Source of the DNA: Microseira wollei NIES-4236
Lineage (GTDB): Bacteria > Cyanobacteriota > Cyanobacteriia > Cyanobacteriales > Aerosakkonemataceae
Length of the DNA: 62,551 nt
Reading direction: 5' to 3'
NCBI RefSeq assembly: GCF_020521235.1
Contig: NZ_BLAY01000039.1
Span: forward strand, 1 to 62,551
Position numbers and translations under genes: made by a program. Each line of letters begins with the position of its first letter. The stretch's first letter is position 1. The notes below the pieces were generated by a model. That model made no database searches, was not told where the DNA came from, and saw only the letters and a list, made by a program, of their open reading frames with translations. This document shows positions 51,889 through 59,748 of the stretch, one piece after another.

Positions 51889-52030
51889 TTATATCATGTC
51901 CTGAGGTATCGGTAGTGTATGGATGGCTAATTGCTAATTGCTAATTGCAAGCTTGTCAATTGCCTCCAGAGCAGCCATTAGCGATTAGCTATTAGCAGTT
52001 ACACAACCGTTGCTACTGGACATGATATTA
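51889..52030. mobile_element. MITE-like element, copy 2
   Basis: Inverted relative to 21488-21626. Ends TATATCATGTCC (from about 51889) and GGACATGATATTA (to 52030). It sits directly before the ribosome binding region of the MFS gene, so it may supply or disrupt that gene's promoter. Confidence 0.8.
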
Positions 52031-52058
52031 CCCATGAAAGGAGGAATGAAAGGAGGAG

Positions 52059-53246
52059 ATGTTTGAAGAGCGGCTGAATGAACAGATACAAAAGGAAGTG
52101 CCAAGTGCTGCTCGCCTTGCTGTAGCAGCACTGTTTTACATTCAGGGTGCAGTGTTTGCCAACTGGGTTGCACGCATCCCAACTGTACAACAGAAACTTG
52201 AGTTGAGTAATGGTGAGCTCGGACGTGTGTTACTGGGTATGGCGATTGGTGCGGTAGTAACTATGCCAGCAACGGGGTGGTTACTTGCTCGCTTTGACAG
52301 CCGCTTGGTAACCACAATAGCAGTGCTGGGCTACTGCATGGTGCTGCCCCTACTAGCGTTAGCTCCTAATGAACCAATACTGGAAGTGTCATTAGTGCTA
52401 TTCGGAGCTTTTAACGGAGCCACCGATGTCAGCATCAACAGCCAAGGCGTTGATGTCGAGAAACGTTACGGCAGACCGATCATGTCGTCATTTCACGGTA
52501 TGTTCAGTGTGGGCGGTATGAGTTGTGCAGCTGGCAGTGGTTGGTTGGCCTATTTAGGGGTTGATCCCGTTCTACACTTGCTCGGCGCTGGAATCTTGCT
52601 GGGAATAGTTGCGATCGCAGCATCAAATTGGTTATTGTCAGCCGATATTAAAACCGATAGCCATGAAGAGCCAGTTTTTGCTCCACCGACGGGATTACTC
52701 CTGGGGTTGGCGGTAGTGGCGTTTTGTGGTCTGCTGGGAGAAGGTGCGATGGCTGACTGGAGCGCGATCTATCTCCAGAATACACTTAACACTGGACCTG
52801 GACTGGCTGCTGCTGGATACGCAGTCTTTTCAATGACGATGGCCGTGGGTCGCTTCCTAGGAGATTGGCTCACCCAACATCTGGGTCCAGTATGGATGAT
52901 ACGCCTCGGCAGTATTGTGGCTGGTGGTGGATTGGCGTTGTCTTTAGTAATTGCCCAGCCTGTTACAGCGCTCATCGGCTTCGCCTGCGTTGGTATGGGC
53001 TTAGCCTCCATTGGTCCGATTGTGCTGAGTGCGGCAGGACTCACTCCAGGAATAGCCCCCGGTCTTGCCCTCGCGGCAATAACAACTGCAGGCTACTTTG
53101 GATTTCTGTGCGGTCCACCCCTGATCGGGTTCGCTGCCGATTTGATTGACCTCCGAGGTGCTTTAGGTATTATCGTCATCCTAAACGCAATAATTACAGT
53201 ACTAGCCAAAACTGTCCTTCGTGCTGCCCCATCGGAAAATAGTTAG
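52059..53246 (+). CDS. MFS transporter
   Basis: 395 residues with about twelve membrane segments and the family's loop 2-3 motif region (TGWLLARFDSRLV). It resembles the YbjJ/FsrR-like group of sugar or drug facilitators. Double AGGAGG motifs precede the ATG, which directly follows the MITE-like element. Together with the HAD phosphatase and the isomerase it suggests uptake or export of a sugar-like compound. Confidence 0.88.
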   Translation: MFEERLNEQIQKEVPSAARLAVAALFYIQGAVFANWVARIPTVQQKLELSNGELGRVLLGMAIGAVVTMPATGWLLARFDSRLVTTIAVLGYCMVLPLLALAPNEPILEVSLVLFGAFNGATDVSINSQGVDVEKRYGRPIMSSFHGMFSVGGMSCAAGSGWLAYLGVDPVLHLLGAGILLGIVAIAASNWLLSADIKTDSHEEPVFAPPTGLLLGLAVVAFCGLLGEGAMADWSAIYLQNTLNTGPGLAAAGYAVFSMTMAVGRFLGDWLTQHLGPVWMIRLGSIVAGGGLALSLVIAQPVTALIGFACVGMGLASIGPIVLSAAGLTPGIAPGLALAAITTAGYFGFLCGPPLIGFAADLIDLRGALGIIVILNAIITVLAKTVLRAAPSENS

Positions 53247-53292
53247 TCCTAAAGTCAAAGATACATTGTACTGAGTAGTGTACAGGTACGTG

Positions 53293-54123
53293 ATGTCAAA
53301 TACTAATAACAACCAAGTTAAATTTGCCTGTGCTGCATGGGGTTATAGAGAGTTAGAAATCCCACAATACTTCCGTTTAGCAGCTAATTTAGGTATAGAG
53401 TCAGTAGAGGTTAATGTAGATCCTACAACACCTAAACATCTGCTTGATAGTTGCAGTGACGAGGAAGTAGATCGGGTTGCAAGTTGGGCTGAAGAGATTG
53501 GTGTGCGCGTAGTCTGCATAGCAGCCAATAACGACTTCACGTTGATGGATAAATCAGATTTGTCAGAGCAGATTCAGAAAGTTCAACGTTTTGTGGACAT
53601 AGCCAAGCGGTTGAAAGCAGAGGTAGTGAGAATTTTTACTGGTGATAGTGTAAGTGAGAATATTTCCTCAGAAGTTTTTAACCGCCTCCATTACGCCTTC
53701 AACCTTGTAGGAGATTACGCCCAAGAACATGGAATTAAGCTAGCTATAGAAAATCATGGAGGGCTTACAGTCAATGGTCAACAGACAGCAAAGATCATGG
53801 AAGGTATAAAAAGCCCTGCAGTTGGTGTAAATTTTGATCCAGCAAACTTCTTGAAAGAAGGTGTCGATCCCTTAATGGCGCTACGCTATATCTTGCCGTG
53901 GGTGAACTACAGCCATTGGAAAGATGTTCGATGGAGCAACGGTGGCACAGAGTACTGTGCCTTTGGCGAGGGAGAAATCGTTTGGAAGCCAATTCTCAAG
54001 GAGCTTCTAGACTCTGGTTATCAAGGGTATTGGACTATCGAATACGAAACAGTTGAAGATGTCCAGCGTGGAACGGGAGATAGCCTTGTCTGTCTTCGTA
54101 GGATGTTGCAAGAAGTTTCCTGA
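53293..54123 (+). CDS. Sugar phosphate isomerase/epimerase (TIM barrel)
   Basis: AP endonuclease 2-type TIM barrel, 276 residues from ATG 53293 (MSNTNNNQVKFACAAWGY); GTG 53278 is an alternative. Metal-ligand segments: AEVVRIFTGD, IKLAIENHGG, VGVNFDPANFL and VNYSHWKDVRW, with the final Glu in YWTIEYE. Relatives include inosose dehydratase (IolE), inosose isomerase (IolI) and hydroxypyruvate isomerase. With the SDR, dehydrogenase and aminotransferase it hints at inositol or aminocyclitol metabolism. Confidence 0.88.
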   Translation: MSNTNNNQVKFACAAWGYRELEIPQYFRLAANLGIESVEVNVDPTTPKHLLDSCSDEEVDRVASWAEEIGVRVVCIAANNDFTLMDKSDLSEQIQKVQRFVDIAKRLKAEVVRIFTGDSVSENISSEVFNRLHYAFNLVGDYAQEHGIKLAIENHGGLTVNGQQTAKIMEGIKSPAVGVNFDPANFLKEGVDPLMALRYILPWVNYSHWKDVRWSNGGTEYCAFGEGEIVWKPILKELLDSGYQGYWTIEYETVEDVQRGTGDSLVCLRRMLQEVS

Positions 54124-54135
54124 GTTTGAGGATCA

Positions 54136-54252
54136 GCAGCTGCATGGGCACAAAAAGCGCTGCTGTCGAGATTAGAAAAAGCACAATCAGCTTTGGCGCA
54201 GTTAAATCAACCAAAACGGGGGAAAAAGCGCCTCACCAAGGTTGAGTTTTGA
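54136..54252 (+). pseudogene. IS1634-like transposase C-terminal remnant
   Basis: The 38-codon open stretch AAAWAQKALLSRLEKAQSAL ... NQPKRGKKRLTKVEF ends in a stop. It reads like the last part of an IS1634/IS4-type transposase. No other part of the element is visible. It marks the right side of the island cargo. Confidence 0.55.
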
Positions 54253-54373
54253 TTAATTAAAATTTAATATACAGCTTTTTTTGAGCAGGCATCAATATGG
54301 CTTGATGTAAATTTATTGGCGTCTATTTACTGTTAAGAGCGATTTCCCCATCCACAGCAAGTGTTTGATTACC

Positions 54374-54415
54374 GGAGGCAGATAGTTTTTCGTTTAGGAA
54401 AAACTATCTGCCTCC
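54374..54415. repeat. Perfect 17-bp-stem hairpin
   Basis: GGAGGCAGATAGTTTTT (54374-54390) pairs with AAAAACTATCTGCCTCC (54399-54415) around CGTTTAGG. There is no T-run after it on either strand, so it is not an obvious intrinsic terminator. The gap 54253-54509 holds no gene. Confidence 0.8.
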
Positions 54416-54484
54416 AATAAAGGGTTCCTAGAGTCCAATTTCTCTAACTCCCTCCCAAATGAGCGAACCGTAAGTAACTGGATA

Positions 54485-55732
54485 TGATATAGGTAAAGCC
54501 TACCCCGACTCAGATACTCAGACGCTGATACACCTGCTCTAAATGTTTCAAATGGTGCTGGGGAGCGAAGCAAGCTTCTATTTCTTCTGGCGATAATACC
54601 TGGGTAACGCGACTATCTTTTGCAATCAAATCGTGGAAATTACCATCGGGTTTATTCCAAGCTTGATGCGCGCAAGATTGTACAATTGCATATGCTTCTT
54701 CGCGACTTATTCCCTTTTCTACCAAGGTTAATAACACCCGCTGACTGAATACAACGCCGCCGTAAACGTTCATATTCCGCGCCATGTTTTCGGGATAAAC
54801 TAACAGGTGTTTCACCAGATCGGTAATCTCCACTAACATGAAGTGGGTTAAGATACAGGCGTCGGGAAAGATTACCCGTTCCACGGAACTGTGAGAGATG
54901 TCTCTTTCGTGCCAAAGCGCGACATTTTCGATCGCAGCAACTGCGTGTCCGCGGATAATTCTTGCCATCCCCGTCAGTCGTTCCGAACGAATCGGGTTGC
55001 GTTTGTGGGGCATGGCGGAAGAGCCTTTTTGTCCTTTGGAGAAATATTCTTCAACTTCTAAAACATCTGTGCGTTGCAAGTTGCGAATTTCCACCGCAAA
55101 GCGTTCGATTGAAGCAGCAACTAATGCTAAAGTTTGGACAAAATCGGCGTGAATATCCCGCGAGACTACCTGTGTAGATGCGTTATCGGGTTGGAGTCCG
55201 AGTTTTTGACAAGCAAGTGCTTCTACATGGGGTTCAATATTGGCATAAGTTCCCACCGCACCGGAGATTTTACCAACGGCGATATCTTGGCGGAGTCGCA
55301 CCAAGCGATCGCGGTGACGCAATACTTCTGCCAGCCATCCTGCTAGTTTAAACCCAAAGGTGATCGGTTCGGCGTGGATACCATGCGATCGCCCGATCAT
55401 CACCGTATTCCGATGCTGTTGCGCTTGGTAGCGAATCGCTTGGATTAAATCTTCCAACCGTTCCAACAATACATTTACACTCGCTACCAATTGCAGCGCC
55501 AACGCCGTATCCAGCACATCCGAACTCGTTAACCCCAAATGGATATAACGTCCCGCATCGCCGACATATTCGTTGACGTTGGTTAAAAAGGCGATCATAT
55601 CGTGGCGGACTTCTGCTTCAATTTCCAGCACCCGCTGGGGGTCAAAATTCGCCTTCGCCTTAATTTCCTCAACCGCCTCAGCGGGGATATAACCCAGTTC
55701 CGCTTGCGCCTCGCAAACGGCTATTTCTACCT
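54485..55732. repeat. purB direct repeat, right copy
   Basis: Partner of 45133-46380, same orientation. The repeat ends inside codon ~25 of the intact purB, at CTATTTCTACC on the plus strand, exactly where the left copy switches to unrelated sequence. Confidence 0.9.
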
Positions 55733-55805
55733 GGAGCCAAGTCTTAAGTTTATAGGTTTCCGTCCACAGATTGCCCATTTCAGGCAACGTATATCGCTCG
55801 ATCAC
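54510..55805 (-). CDS. purB: Adenylosuccinate lyase, intact copy
   Basis: This enzyme acts twice in purine synthesis: SAICAR to AICAR, and adenylosuccinate to AMP. The 431-residue length is normal. It has the full N-terminus MIERYTLPEMGNLWTETYKL, RSHGIHAEPITFG (catalytic His region), RDIHADF and the signature GSSAMPHKRNP. The ATG at 55805 follows CAGGAGAT. Just upstream is a decayed tnpB-type element end, so the natural promoter may have been altered. Confidence 0.96.
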   Translation of the reverse strand: MIERYTLPEMGNLWTETYKLKTWLQVEIAVCEAQAELGYIPAEAVEEIKAKANFDPQRVLEIEAEVRHDMIAFLTNVNEYVGDAGRYIHLGLTSSDVLDTALALQLVASVNVLLERLEDLIQAIRYQAQQHRNTVMIGRSHGIHAEPITFGFKLAGWLAEVLRHRDRLVRLRQDIAVGKISGAVGTYANIEPHVEALACQKLGLQPDNASTQVVSRDIHADFVQTLALVAASIERFAVEIRNLQRTDVLEVEEYFSKGQKGSSAMPHKRNPIRSERLTGMARIIRGHAVAAIENVALWHERDISHSSVERVIFPDACILTHFMLVEITDLVKHLLVYPENMARNMNVYGGVVFSQRVLLTLVEKGISREEAYAIVQSCAHQAWNKPDGNFHDLIAKDSRVTQVLSPEEIEACFAPQHHLKHLEQVYQRLSI

Positions 55806-55814
55806 GTAAATCTC

Positions 55815-56235
55815 CTGAGAGCATGGAAGCCCTGTCTCTTTAGAGCAGGGAGGAAATGCGATACAAGCGGCCCCGGCCGCCGTGAGAAGAATGTTGTTTG
55901 ATGCTGCGTGAGCCTTGGGGTTACTAGATTCGGGGTGCTTTTGTCATGCACTTTCAACGGGACAATTACCGTTTCAAATCGTTCGCCCTGTACGCATCGC
56001 AGCAGGATCTCCCATTTCTGGGGTAATGTGTTCCTCGCCCATGTTTTTAAGGCAAGTTCTGCTTGCAGCACGTCCTTACCCCTCGTAAAGATGTTTAACC
56101 ACAAACGACAGAGCTAAAGACTGGAAAGCATCTATAGGTGTCATGACCCTAAAAACGTAGTCAGTTAAGACTGAGGCTGGTCAGCTACCTAAAGGTCTGA
56201 GGCATGAAGCCCCGTCTCTTTAGAGCGGGGTGCTG
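55815..56235. mobile_element. Decayed TnpB-type element
   Basis: Two related hairpins in the same orientation mark it: CCCTGTCTCTTTAGAGCAGGG (about 55831-55851) and CCCCGTCTCTTTAGAGCGGGG (about 56211-56231). Between them is a GC-rich stretch with CGGCCCCGGCCGCCG (55869-55883) that resembles cyanobacterial tnpB element ends. A 100-codon minus-strand frame shows no conserved nuclease motif. I infer an internally deleted element upstream of purB. Confidence 0.5.
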
Positions 56236-56523
56236 ACAGTCCGCCACAGAGTGCAACCGTCTTATTTTACAACTTAAGGCTGGGCGACCTATTGATCGCA
56301 GTTGACATTCGCCGCGATCGCCCAAAGCTTTTCGGATCTTTCGTTTGTTGCGAATGTTGCATTTATTCTAAACGAGTGTTATGCTCTAGATACAGGAAGC
56401 TGTATCTAGAGCAAGGTTCGCAAAAGCTGTATAAAAGCCTAAAATTGTCAATTCGCTAGGTTTTCATAAGTCAGTGGTATTAATATTCCACTGTCTTGAT
56501 TCAGCTTGTGCAGTTTTTTGTCA

Positions 56524-56563
56524 TGCTAGGAGAAGGTTTTCTATAGAAAACCTTCTCCTAGCA
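56524..56563. repeat. Perfect 40-base palindrome
   Basis: TGCTAGGAGAAGGTTTTC, TATA, GAAAACCTTCTCCTAGCA: a complete palindrome. It lies 31 bases before the ATG of the excisionase-type gene and could be its operator, or an mRNA hairpin in its leader. Confidence 0.85.
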
Positions 56564-56593
56564 CCTAGATCATCACATCATCATGCTGGCATT

Positions 56594-57034
56594 ATGTTGA
56601 AGCAAAAATTACCATTAGAATCAATTATTCAGCCACAAGAAACAGAATTGATTGCCCAATTGGAGCGAGTACTGAGTTTGGAAGGTTCTCAGGGGAAACT
56701 TGTAGGCATTAATGGAGAAGAGGTTTTAATTCCTGAGTCTGTTTACACCGTACTGCGTCAAGTCGTTCGTGCAATGGCATCAGGTCAAGCTATTACCTTA
56801 GTGCCTCATAATCGCGAACTGACAACCCAGGAAGCAGCTGATATTCTGAACGTGTCAAGACCCTTTCTGATCAAGTTACTAGAGCAGGGAGAAATTCCTC
56901 ACATCAAAGTAGGAAAACATCGGCGCATTCGTTTCCAAGATTTAATGGCATACAAGGAACAGCGGGATAATAAGCGCAGTAAACTGTTGGATAGCTTAAT
57001 CCAGATGAGCCAGGAAGCAGGATTCTACGAGTAG
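56594..57034 (+). CDS. Excisionase-family HTH antitoxin-like protein
   Basis: The start is set at MLKQKLPLESIIQPQETEL; upstream residues are the translated palindrome and non-conserved. 146 residues. A C-terminal winged HTH of the excisionase/MerR type is visible: LTTQEAADILNVSRPFLIKL, then GEIPHIKVGKHRRIRFQDLM. In cyanobacteria such proteins are commonly encoded before a PIN-domain toxin; here the partner follows after 19 bases but is truncated. Confidence 0.85.
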   Translation: MLKQKLPLESIIQPQETELIAQLERVLSLEGSQGKLVGINGEEVLIPESVYTVLRQVVRAMASGQAITLVPHNRELTTQEAADILNVSRPFLIKLLEQGEIPHIKVGKHRRIRFQDLMAYKEQRDNKRSKLLDSLIQMSQEAGFYE

Positions 57035-57053
57035 GAGCGATTCAACTGATAAA

Positions 57054-57212
57054 ATGGCTGAGTTTCCTGTTCTCTTAGACTCCTGTGTTATGTTCCCCAT
57101 GTACCTGCGCGATACCCTACTGTCTGCTGCTGAGGCTGGACTTTATACCCGATATTGGTCGCAGGAAATCCTTGATGGTGCAACTCGTTTTATGAATAGT
57201 GTAATTTTATGA
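57054..57212 (+). pseudogene. Truncated PIN-domain toxin
   Basis: ATG 57054 starts MAEFPVLLDSCVMFPMYLRD, then TLLSAAEAGLYTRYWSQEIL, the N-terminus of a PIN toxin with its first catalytic Asp. It stops after 52 codons, whereas full proteins are about 180 residues. With the preceding gene it forms a broken toxin-antitoxin pair, leaving an orphan antitoxin. Confidence 0.75.
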
Positions 57213-57219
57213 AGCAAAT

Positions 57220-57795
57220 ATGAATACTCAAGAACTATTGCAACAGGTAAAGTTTATTGTAGACGCCGAGGGAAAGCGATCGGGTGTCTTTCTCAGTATG
57301 GAAGTTTGGGAGAAACTATTTACCCTTGTTCAAAACCTGGAAAACGATGAAAAAGTTCCTCAAAAGCTAAAAACCCAGGAAGAGATTATCCCTTGGGAAC
57401 AATTTCAAATTGAATTGGCAGCAAGAGGTTTACCCACAACTTACAATTCACCCGAAGATTTTATCAATGCGATTAAATCTGATTTTGAGCGCGGTGGTTT
57501 ACATATAGCACGTCAACTAGCTTTTCGAGCCGTTGAACTTTATCCTGAAAATGAACAAATCCAGTATTACGCTCATGTTCTCGCACCTCCCAAAGTTACT
57601 GTTGTTCCGAGTAACCCTGAGCGGCGTAAAATGGTTGCAGCTAATCAAGATTGGTTAAGAGAAAATAGACTTAAGTATCTGAATCGTTGGGTAGCAGTTC
57701 GCAACGGTGACTTGTTAGCCGATGCAGCTTCTCTTGACGAATTAGTGGCTCAGATAGATGATACAAAGGATACTTTAATTACTGTACTTTATTAA
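57220..57795 (+). CDS. Hypothetical protein, antitoxin-like N-terminus and DUF5678-like C-terminus
   Basis: 191 residues. The N-terminal part (QVKFIVDAEGKRSGVFLSME) looks like a small antitoxin strand-helix unit. The middle is a helical repeat-like stretch (IARQLAFRAVELYPENEQIQ). The C-terminal RWVAVRNGDLLADAASLDEL resembles DUF5678, usually found beside retropepsin-like proteases in cyanobacteria. Its stop overlaps the next start (TAATG), so the two form a unit. Confidence 0.7.
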   Translation: MNTQELLQQVKFIVDAEGKRSGVFLSMEVWEKLFTLVQNLENDEKVPQKLKTQEEIIPWEQFQIELAARGLPTTYNSPEDFINAIKSDFERGGLHIARQLAFRAVELYPENEQIQYYAHVLAPPKVTVVPSNPERRKMVAANQDWLRENRLKYLNRWVAVRNGDLLADAASLDELVAQIDDTKDTLITVLY

Positions 57796-58250
57796 TGGTT
57801 CTGTTTTTTGACAATGGCAATCCTTTTGCTACAGGTGCTACTCGTTATCAGTATCGTCCAGCTACCCAAGGTGAAAGCACTAATCGCATTTTTCTCCAAG
57901 TAGATGTAGCTGGAAATATTATAGAAGCTGTCGTTGATACAGGCGCGCCTTATGTAATATTAGCGCCTTGGATTGCTCAACTTGCAGGGCTTAATCCGGC
58001 TTTTGCTCTTGCTAGGGATAGAATGCTAATTAGAGGAATGTGGCTGGATGGAAATATTTATCGATTGAATCTAAAGCTGGTCGCAGAGTTAGGTGATGAC
58101 TTGGAGGTACAAGCAACTATTTTTGTACCCGATAGAGAAGAATTATGGGGAAATTTTCCTTCTTTTATCGGCTTGGGTGGTTTTTTAGAAAGAATCCGTT
58201 TTGCTTTCGATCCCGCAACCGATACTTTTTACTTTGGTTCTCTGACGTAG
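57795..58250 (+). CDS. Retropepsin-like aspartic protease
   Basis: 151 residues with the aspartyl protease motif EAVVDTGAPYVILAP at about 50-60 and the second hydrophobic-hydrophobic-Gly element PSFIGLGGFLERIRFAFDP. Such single-domain proteins would act as dimers. The substrate is unknown. Coupled to the DUF5678-like gene by a one-base overlap, an arrangement common in cyanobacterial accessory regions. Confidence 0.82.
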   Translation: MVLFFDNGNPFATGATRYQYRPATQGESTNRIFLQVDVAGNIIEAVVDTGAPYVILAPWIAQLAGLNPAFALARDRMLIRGMWLDGNIYRLNLKLVAELGDDLEVQATIFVPDREELWGNFPSFIGLGGFLERIRFAFDPATDTFYFGSLT

Positions 58251-58273
58251 CGATCGCATTTACTTTGCTGCTG

Positions 58274-58924
58274 CTAATTACCAAGTGCCTGTATTTGATT
58301 AATTAACCAAGCGTATAGCTGACTTCTACCAGTTTGACGACTCCGTTGTAAAGCTTCTTCCAGCAAACTAAAGGGTAAATTCGGTAGAACTTGAGACTGA
58401 AATATCTGCTTGCTACCACCATCAGCAACAGCAAAAGCAATCAACAAGCATCGGCGCACGTTTACTACCCAATATTCAGCGACTCCTAATCGTTCGTAGA
58501 GCATTCGCTTGCTACCAATATCATCTGAAAGCGAAGTTTTGGCAATTTCAATGACGAGATCGGGAGGCGGGTAAACATCCAAATCAACCACAGATGTATC
58601 GGGCGGAATAATTTCAGCATTGTCGCCGATATAGAAAGCTAAATCTGGTTGAGCTTCCGCTTCATTAGCTTGACGAAAAGTACAGTTAGTCAAAGCACTC
58701 ATAGGAATGGCTCTGAAGCCGCCGAGCAATTGGACAGCAAATCCAATCGTGGAGTTATCGTAGGAGTGGTCGTAGCCTTGAGGAGTCATTTCAATTCGCA
58801 AGTGTCCGTTATAATAATAACATTTGGCGTTTTCTAATTGCGGATCGCCAGTAACTTGTATGTACTCATCCCAAGTCGCCGTTACCCATTCGTCGGTTGC
58901 TAATTTTGTTTGTGTGTAACTCAT
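58274..58924 (-). CDS. Uma2 family (PD-(D/E)XK-fold) protein
   Basis: 216 residues. Uma2 proteins are abundant, rapidly duplicating cyanobacterial proteins with a restriction endonuclease fold. Motifs here: QPDLAFYIGDN, YPPPDLVIEIAKTSLSDD, and KRMLYERLGVAEYWVVN. The Asp and Glu-x-x pattern of the nuclease core is preserved. Whether they cut DNA in the cell is not settled. It converges with the protease gene. Confidence 0.9.
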   Translation of the reverse strand: MSYTQTKLATDEWVTATWDEYIQVTGDPQLENAKCYYYNGHLRIEMTPQGYDHSYDNSTIGFAVQLLGGFRAIPMSALTNCTFRQANEAEAQPDLAFYIGDNAEIIPPDTSVVDLDVYPPPDLVIEIAKTSLSDDIGSKRMLYERLGVAEYWVVNVRRCLLIAFAVADGGSKQIFQSQVLPNLPFSLLEEALQRSRQTGRSQLYAWLINQIQALGN

Positions 58925-59007
58925 AAGTTACCACCAGTACCACCAGTCATTGACAAATTTATTCTCATTGTAGCTGCAATCTTAGGTAAACTCCAGCCCA
59001 CCTCATC

Positions 59008-59373
59008 TCATATCGGCAACTTTCGCACGCGGATAGCTGTTTCGCTGACAGTAATAATAGCGCCTAATTCCAATTCGTTGGCCAACTGTGGTAGCACTTC
59101 TGCTAATATTTGATTCACCATTTCTGGTCTTTCATCGTTGAGGCGCAACAAAATGATACTGGGCGATAGTTCACCGCTCATGACGATGAGCGAATCAATG
59201 CCAAAATCTCTGGTTAAGATAATACGCTCTTCTTCGCGAGCCTGGATGACAATTTCTTCATCGGTTAAATGCTGCCAACCTTTTTCTACTAAACGAATGG
59301 CGTCGTGTCCTTGCAATCGCAACCACTTAACGGTGCGGGGAGAAATCCCCATATTCGCTAAAAATCTCATCAA
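59008..59373 (-). CDS. DUF5615 PIN-like toxin
   Basis: 121 residues: MMRFLANMGISPRTVKWLRL, DAIRLVEKGWQHLTDEEIVI, EERIILTRDFGIDSLIVMSG. The acidic residues of a PIN-like RNase are visible (DE, TRDFG), although the first Asp, usually in 'LADENI', is replaced by 'LANMGI'. That would weaken or remove activity. It follows the DUF433 gene after six bases. Confidence 0.85.
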   Translation of the reverse strand: MMRFLANMGISPRTVKWLRLQGHDAIRLVEKGWQHLTDEEIVIQAREEERIILTRDFGIDSLIVMSGELSPSIILLRLNDERPEMVNQILAEVLPQLANELELGAIITVSETAIRVRKLPI

Positions 59374-59379
59374 ATTTGC

Positions 59380-59604
59380 TCACCCTCTCGGATAAACTTG
59401 TTCTTTAGCTAACCAAGCCGCATATTCAAGACATTGTTGAATATCTGCCGGTTCAAGTTCGGGATAATCTGCTATAATATCGTCAATTGATTTGCCATGT
59501 GCTAGCAAATTTAAAACCAAAGAAACGGTAATTCGCATTCCCCGAATGCAGGCTTGTCCAGCCATGATGTTGCGGTCAAAAGTAATGCGGTCAAATCCTA
59601 ACAT
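59380..59604 (-). CDS. DUF433 antitoxin
   Basis: 74 residues with the family pattern RITFDRNIMAGQACIRGMRI, then VSLVLNLLAHGKSIDDIIAD and YPELEPADIQQCLEYAAWLA. This is a homeodomain-like HTH, the common partner of DUF5615 proteins in type II toxin-antitoxin modules. ATTAGGAGATAG precedes its ATG. Confidence 0.92.
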   Translation of the reverse strand: MLGFDRITFDRNIMAGQACIRGMRITVSLVLNLLAHGKSIDDIIADYPELEPADIQQCLEYAAWLAKEQVYPRG

Positions 59605-59642
59605 TTGTCTATCTCCTAATTTACCTAAATTAACTCAAGTTG

Positions 59643-59737
59643 CTGGCTAATGGCTAATGGCTAATGGAAAGATATTAGTGTGAAGCTCTCTCTCTTTCCC
59701 AATTAGCAATTAGCAATTAGCAATTAGCAATTAGCAA
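59643..59737. repeat. Heptamer repeats (GGCTAAT)n and (ATTAGCA)n
   Basis: Three GGCTAAT units at about 59644-59664 and about five ATTAGCA units at 59702-59736, separated by 35 bases, in the gap between DUF433 and yifB. The two blocks are inverted with respect to each other and could fold. Confidence 0.8.
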
Positions 59738-59748
59738 ATCGCGTTAAA

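Noticed and set aside
55802-56104. 100-codon minus-strand frame upstream of purB
   Set aside because: It spans element-end hairpins and overlaps the purB start; no nuclease motif is visible.
59643-59737. CRISPR-like array
   Set aside because: The repeats are 7-base tandem units without spacers of constant size; no repeat of 25-40 bases and no cas gene is present.
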